This document shows, one piece after another, positions 60,595-64,000 of a DNA stretch of 64,000 nt. The translations under genes and the position numbers were made by a program. Under the pieces are notes generated by a model that was given only the letters and a program-made list of their open reading frames with translations, ran no database searches and was not told the DNA's origin. Location of the stretch: contig NZ_JAHLQA010000034.1 of the NCBI RefSeq assembly GCF_018918125.1, forward strand, positions 124,001 to 188,000. Direction: 5' to 3'. Each line of letters starts with the position of its first letter. Position 1 is the first letter of the stretch. The DNA comes from Blautia sp. MSJ-19 (lineage in GTDB: Bacteria; Bacillota; Clostridia; Lachnospirales; Lachnospiraceae).

Positions 60595-62157
60595 ATGCAT
60601 CGTATTGTCCATACCTTTAAAAAGATCCTACAGTTATTATTTAACAGAATCTTCTATGTTGCAATTGCTTTGCTTGTTCAGATGGCCTGGCTTCTGATCA
60701 CTGCCTGGCGACTTGCTGCATATTCAAAATATTTTTCCAACATAATAGGAATTCTCAGTGTTTTGATTGTCCTTTGGATCGTAAACAAAAAGATCAATCC
60801 TTCGTACAAACTTGGCTGGACAATCCTGATCATGACAGTTCCTGTATTTGGTGTGCTTCTGTATCTGCTTTTTGGCAAATCCAGAATTGCACAGGAAATA
60901 CAGAACAAATACGCACAGGTTCAGGAAGAAAGTCTGCCCTATATGAAAGCTGTACCAGAAACAACCGAAGCTTTAAAAGAAGAATCGCCTTCTGCTGCCG
61001 TACAGTCCAGATATATCCATCAGTATTCCAGTTTTCCAGTCCATACAAATACAACTGCAGAGTATTTTCAAGTGGGAGATGACATGTTCCCTGTTCTGGT
61101 CCGGGAATTGGAACAGGCAGAACACTACATTTATATTGAATATTTTATTATCAACGATGGGGTCATGTGGCGTACGATTTTGGATATTCTGGAGCGCAAG
61201 GCTTCCGAGGGCGTTGATGTCCGTCTGATTTATGACGGCTTTGGCTGTCTGACCACTCTTCCGTATCATTATGATCGCTTTTTAAAAGGAAAAGGAATTC
61301 AGTGCCAGGTATTTAATCCTTTTCGCCCACTTCTGAATATCGTACAGAATAATCGCGATCATCGGAAAATATGCGTGATTGACGGAAAGACAGGTTTTAC
61401 CGGTGGCATCAATCTGGCAGATGAATATATCAACCAGAAACGTCGTTTTGGACATTGGAAAGATACTGCTGTTATGCTAAAAGGCGAAGCAGTCTGGAAT
61501 ATGACCGTTATGTTTCTGCATATGTGGAATGTAATCGCCAACTCTACAGATTCAATTGATCATGAGGCATACCTTCCACACCGTTTTCATCCAGAACCTT
61601 TCGAAAGCGATGGATTTGTACAACCATACAGTGATACGCCTCTTGACGGAGAGATTGTTGGAGAAAATGTTTATCTGAACATTATTAATCGTGCCCGAAA
61701 ATATGTTTATATCTGTACCCCATACCTGATCATCGACAATGAGATGATGACAGCGCTTTGTCTGGCCGCCAAAAGTGGGGTCGATGTCCGGATCATGACA
61801 CCAGGCATTCCCGACAAAAAGATGGTTTTTCTTCTGACACAATCTTACTATGAACAGCTTCTGGAAGCGGGTGTACGAATCTATGAATATCAGCCTGGAT
61901 TTCTGCATGCAAAATCTTTTGTCTGTGATGATGAGATTGCTGTAGTCGGTACCATCAATCTGGACTATCGCAGTCTGTATCTTCATTTTGAAAATGGTGT
62001 CTGGTTTTACAAAAATAATGTTATCCAGGACATCCTTGCTGATTTTCAGGAAACACTCAACTATTGCGATCCAATCAGCATCGAATTCTGTAAAAAACGT
62101 AATGTAATCATTCGAGGATTTCAGAGCATTCTCCGTTTATTTGCCCCATTACTCTGA
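60595..62157 (+). CDS. cls: Cardiolipin synthase
   Basis: The product is 520 aa with TAAAGGAAATC upstream. Two to three N-terminal membrane helices (about 15-100). Two phospholipase-D motifs follow: HRKICVIDGKTGFTGG (about 258) and HAKSFVCDDEIAVVGTINLD (about 437), each with the H-x-K-x4-D/E-type core. It condenses phosphatidylglycerol molecules to cardiolipin. The substrate supply gene pgsA is at 49267. Monocistronic, with a terminator after it. Confidence 0.95.
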   Translation: MHRIVHTFKKILQLLFNRIFYVAIALLVQMAWLLITAWRLAAYSKYFSNIIGILSVLIVLWIVNKKINPSYKLGWTILIMTVPVFGVLLYLLFGKSRIAQEIQNKYAQVQEESLPYMKAVPETTEALKEESPSAAVQSRYIHQYSSFPVHTNTTAEYFQVGDDMFPVLVRELEQAEHYIYIEYFIINDGVMWRTILDILERKASEGVDVRLIYDGFGCLTTLPYHYDRFLKGKGIQCQVFNPFRPLLNIVQNNRDHRKICVIDGKTGFTGGINLADEYINQKRRFGHWKDTAVMLKGEAVWNMTVMFLHMWNVIANSTDSIDHEAYLPHRFHPEPFESDGFVQPYSDTPLDGEIVGENVYLNIINRARKYVYICTPYLIIDNEMMTALCLAAKSGVDVRIMTPGIPDKKMVFLLTQSYYEQLLEAGVRIYEYQPGFLHAKSFVCDDEIAVVGTINLDYRSLYLHFENGVWFYKNNVIQDILADFQETLNYCDPISIEFCKKRNVIIRGFQSILRLFAPLL

Positions 62158-62167
62158 TTTTTATAAA

Positions 62168-62212
62168 ACACAGGACATTTTTACTTGTTAATGAGATGTC
62201 CTGTGTTCTTTT
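62168..62212 (+). terminator. Terminator of cls
   Basis: ACACAGGACAT (62168-62178) pairs with ATGTCCTGTGT (62196-62206), then TCTTTTT. Confidence 0.85.
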
Positions 62213-62273
62213 TAAGTCATAATTCAGACTATTTTCTTTTACAATAATAACAAACAGTTCCTCTGAGGTTTTT

Positions 62274-63455
62274 ATGAACAGCAAAAACCGATGTCTTCTT
62301 TCTATAATTCTCACATTTTTTATTCTGTATATGAACACGGCAAACATACTGGCAGAACCGATAGAAGCTGTTTCTCCGGAGATTTCTGCCCCAAGTGGTG
62401 TACTTATGGAAGCAGAAAGTGGGCAGATTCTCTATGCCAAAGATAAAGATACACGCAGAAGCCCTGCCAGTGTAACTAAAATCATGACTTTAATTCTTAT
62501 TTTTGACAAAATTCATGATGGCAGTATCCAATTGAATGATACGGTTACGACCAGTGCACATGCCAAGTCCATGGGTGGTTCACAGGTGTTTCTTGAGGAA
62601 GGGGAAACTCAGACTGTGGAAACACTGATTAAATGCATTGTGATTGCCTCTGGAAATGATGCCAGCGTTGCCATGGCTGAATTCATTTCCGGAAGTGAAT
62701 CAGAATTTGTAGCACAAATGAATCAGAGAGCAGCTTCTCTTGGAATGAAAAACACCCATTTTACAGATTGCTGTGGTCTGACAGATTCCGATGAGCACTA
62801 TACTACTGCACAGGACATTGCTATCATGAGTCGGGAACTGATCATAAATTATCCGGAAATTTTTAAATATTCTTCTATCTGGATGGAAAATATCACACAT
62901 GTGACCAGACAGGGCAGCAAAGAATTTGGACTGACAAATACCAATCGGCTGATTCGCACTTACCCTGGCTGCAAAGGTCTGAAAACAGGAAGTACCAGTA
63001 AAGCCGGCTTCTGTCTCTCAGCAGTAGCAGAACAAAAAAATCTTACATTGATCTCCGTAGTCATGGCTGCTCCGGACTATAAGGCCAGACTAAAAGATGC
63101 TGCAACGCTTCTGGACTATGGTTTTTCACACTGCAGCATCTATACCGATGAACAACCAGATCCTCTTCCTGATATTCCGATCCGTCAGGGAAAAATTTCT
63201 TCTGTTTCTCTGAAATACGAAAAAACTTTTCGTTACCTGAGTACAGATGGTACAGCACTTACAGAAATACAGAAATCGTATATTCTTCCCCAAAGTGCAG
63301 ATGCTCCGGTCAAAAAAGGAGATAAAGCCGGAGAAGTCATATATTCCAATGGACACAAAGAACTTGGGCGTGTGTCGGTTCTTTATGCACAGACTGTAAA
63401 AAAACAGACATATCCGGACTGTATCCGGGAAATACTCTATACTTTCTGGTTCTGA
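62274..63455 (+). CDS. D-alanyl-D-alanine carboxypeptidase (penicillin-binding protein 5/6 type)
   Basis: The product is 393 aa. Signal peptide 1-28 (cleavage near ILAEP). Active-site S-x-x-K in SPASVTKIM (about residue 63), S-x-N-type SGND (about 126) and KTG in GLKTGSTSKAGF (about 240). The C-terminal PBP5-C domain (about 290-385) follows. It trims the terminal D-Ala of peptidoglycan peptides outside the membrane. DacF-like enzymes of this kind are often sporulation-linked, but no sporulation operon neighbours are seen here. Confidence 0.93.
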   Translation: MNSKNRCLLSIILTFFILYMNTANILAEPIEAVSPEISAPSGVLMEAESGQILYAKDKDTRRSPASVTKIMTLILIFDKIHDGSIQLNDTVTTSAHAKSMGGSQVFLEEGETQTVETLIKCIVIASGNDASVAMAEFISGSESEFVAQMNQRAASLGMKNTHFTDCCGLTDSDEHYTTAQDIAIMSRELIINYPEIFKYSSIWMENITHVTRQGSKEFGLTNTNRLIRTYPGCKGLKTGSTSKAGFCLSAVAEQKNLTLISVVMAAPDYKARLKDAATLLDYGFSHCSIYTDEQPDPLPDIPIRQGKISSVSLKYEKTFRYLSTDGTALTEIQKSYILPQSADAPVKKGDKAGEVIYSNGHKELGRVSVLYAQTVKKQTYPDCIREILYTFWF

Positions 63456-63482
63456 CCGGTTCTTCCGGATACCTGAAATCTT

Positions 63483-63511
63483 TTGACAAGGTCATCTGTT
63501 AAGGGTATAAT
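63483..63511 (+). promoter_or_regulatory. Consensus promoter of the molybdopterin-binding protein gene
   Basis: TTGACA (63483-63488), 17 bp, TATAAT (63506-63511): a full match to the vegetative consensus. Confidence 0.9.
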
Positions 63512-63562
63512 ATTATTCAAAACGCATTTGCATAATATCTCACAGACAGGAGAAAAGATATC

Positions 63563-64000
63563 ATGAAAGAAATTCGAACTGAAGATGCTGTAGGTCATGT
63601 GCTTTGTCACGATATTACCCAGATCATAAAAGATGAAAAAAAGGGAGTTCTTTTTAAAAAGGGGCATGTTGTCCGTGAAGAAGATATTCCCGCCCTCCTT
63701 TCCGTAGGCAAAGAACATCTTTTTGTCTGGGAAAAACAAGAAGGAATTCTTCACGAAAACGAAGCTGCTGAAATCCTTTACAAAATTTCTGCAGGCAGCC
63801 ATATGCATGGCAGTGAAATCAAAGAAGGTAAAATTGAACTGATTGCGGATTGTAACGGTATTCTCAAGATCCGTCGTGACGCTCTTCTGGCAGTTAACCG
63901 CCTTGGAGAGATGATGATTGCTTCACGTCATGGAGACTTTCCTGTCAAAAAAGGAGATAAAATTGCCGGAACGCGAATCATCCCATTGGTCATAGAAAAA
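63563..64000 (+). CDS. Molybdopterin-binding protein (5' part, cut by window end)
   Basis: ATG at 63563 with CAGGAGAAAAGA upstream; 146 codons are open to the window end. It begins MKEIRTEDAVGHVLCHDITQ, with LFKKGHVVREEDIP and LFVWE following: the N-terminal module of MoeA/MoaB-related molybdopterin-binding proteins found next to molybdenum hydroxylase genes in Clostridia. The catalytic MPT-binding domain should lie beyond the window. Strong expression is suggested by the consensus promoter. Confidence 0.8.
   Translation, partial: MKEIRTEDAVGHVLCHDITQIIKDEKKGVLFKKGHVVREEDIPALLSVGKEHLFVWEKQEGILHENEAAEILYKISAGSHMHGSEIKEGKIELIADCNGILKIRRDALLAVNRLGEMMIASRHGDFPVKKGDKIAGTRIIPLVIEK

Overview
The window looks like a chromosomal segment of a low-to-mid-GC Gram-positive anaerobe of the class Clostridia, most likely a Lachnospiraceae gut bacterium of the Blautia/Ruminococcus type. 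This rests on the gene set (PPi-type phosphofructokinase next to pyruvate phosphate dikinase, single-chain GlyRS, a tyrosine T-box leader, RemA-gmk-rpoZ order, a CpsB/C/D kinase module with an LCP protein) and on GGAGG ribosome binding sites. No 16S or other taxonomic marker is present, so the family-level call is an inference.

Bases 1 to about 14,550 are an accessory element of phage, plasmid or ICE type. A short minus-strand unit (a SAP-domain protein and a glycine-zipper protein) is preceded by an upstream mini-ORF that carries an 11-base C tract. From 2,278 on, about two dozen small, tightly packed plus-strand genes run to a single-stranded DNA binding protein (ssb). They include a papain-like fold candidate, a transposase-type HTH protein, an ADP-ribosyltransferase-like candidate, an XRE repressor, a GHKL-type ATPase, a helix-hairpin-helix protein, a protein with a sliding-clamp-binding tail, a YopX protein and several Cys-rich small proteins. 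Three near-identical promoters with flanking AACTC...GAGTT operator-like sites punctuate the run and suggest control by one repressor, plausibly the XRE protein just upstream of the third copy.

The most interesting item is the gene at 11,031-12,191. It is an FGE/SUMF1-type C-type-lectin-fold protein whose last 110 bases look like the variable repeat of a diversity-generating retroelement (DGR). That stretch is poor in A, has NNC codons at the surface positions and is followed by an 8-bp stem with a GGAA loop. No reverse transcriptase, template repeat or Avd gene is in the window, so it would have to be served from elsewhere.

From about 14,760 the sequence is ordinary core chromosome: a DUF6553-like protein; M16C peptidase-era-recO; glyS; pfp; ppdK; a MATE exporter; a secreted acidic protein; a YoaK-type membrane protein facing a LysR regulator; a CapA protein; nfo; a D-lactate-dehydrogenase-like enzyme; tyrA-aroA; an EF-G paralog; two tiny overlapping genes; an AraC regulator next to leuS; rqcH; a YitT protein; yicC-remA-gmk-rpoZ; rimO-pgsA; two conserved small proteins; and a Cys/Gly-rich small protein. 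A polysaccharide tyrosine-kinase module (51,281-55,810) follows, then T-box-tyrS-alaS, rpsU, cardiolipin synthase, a D,D-carboxypeptidase and the start of a molybdopterin-binding protein cut by the window end. Most transcription units have recognisable promoters and intrinsic terminators, listed below. I saw no tRNA, rRNA, CRISPR array or complete insertion sequence.
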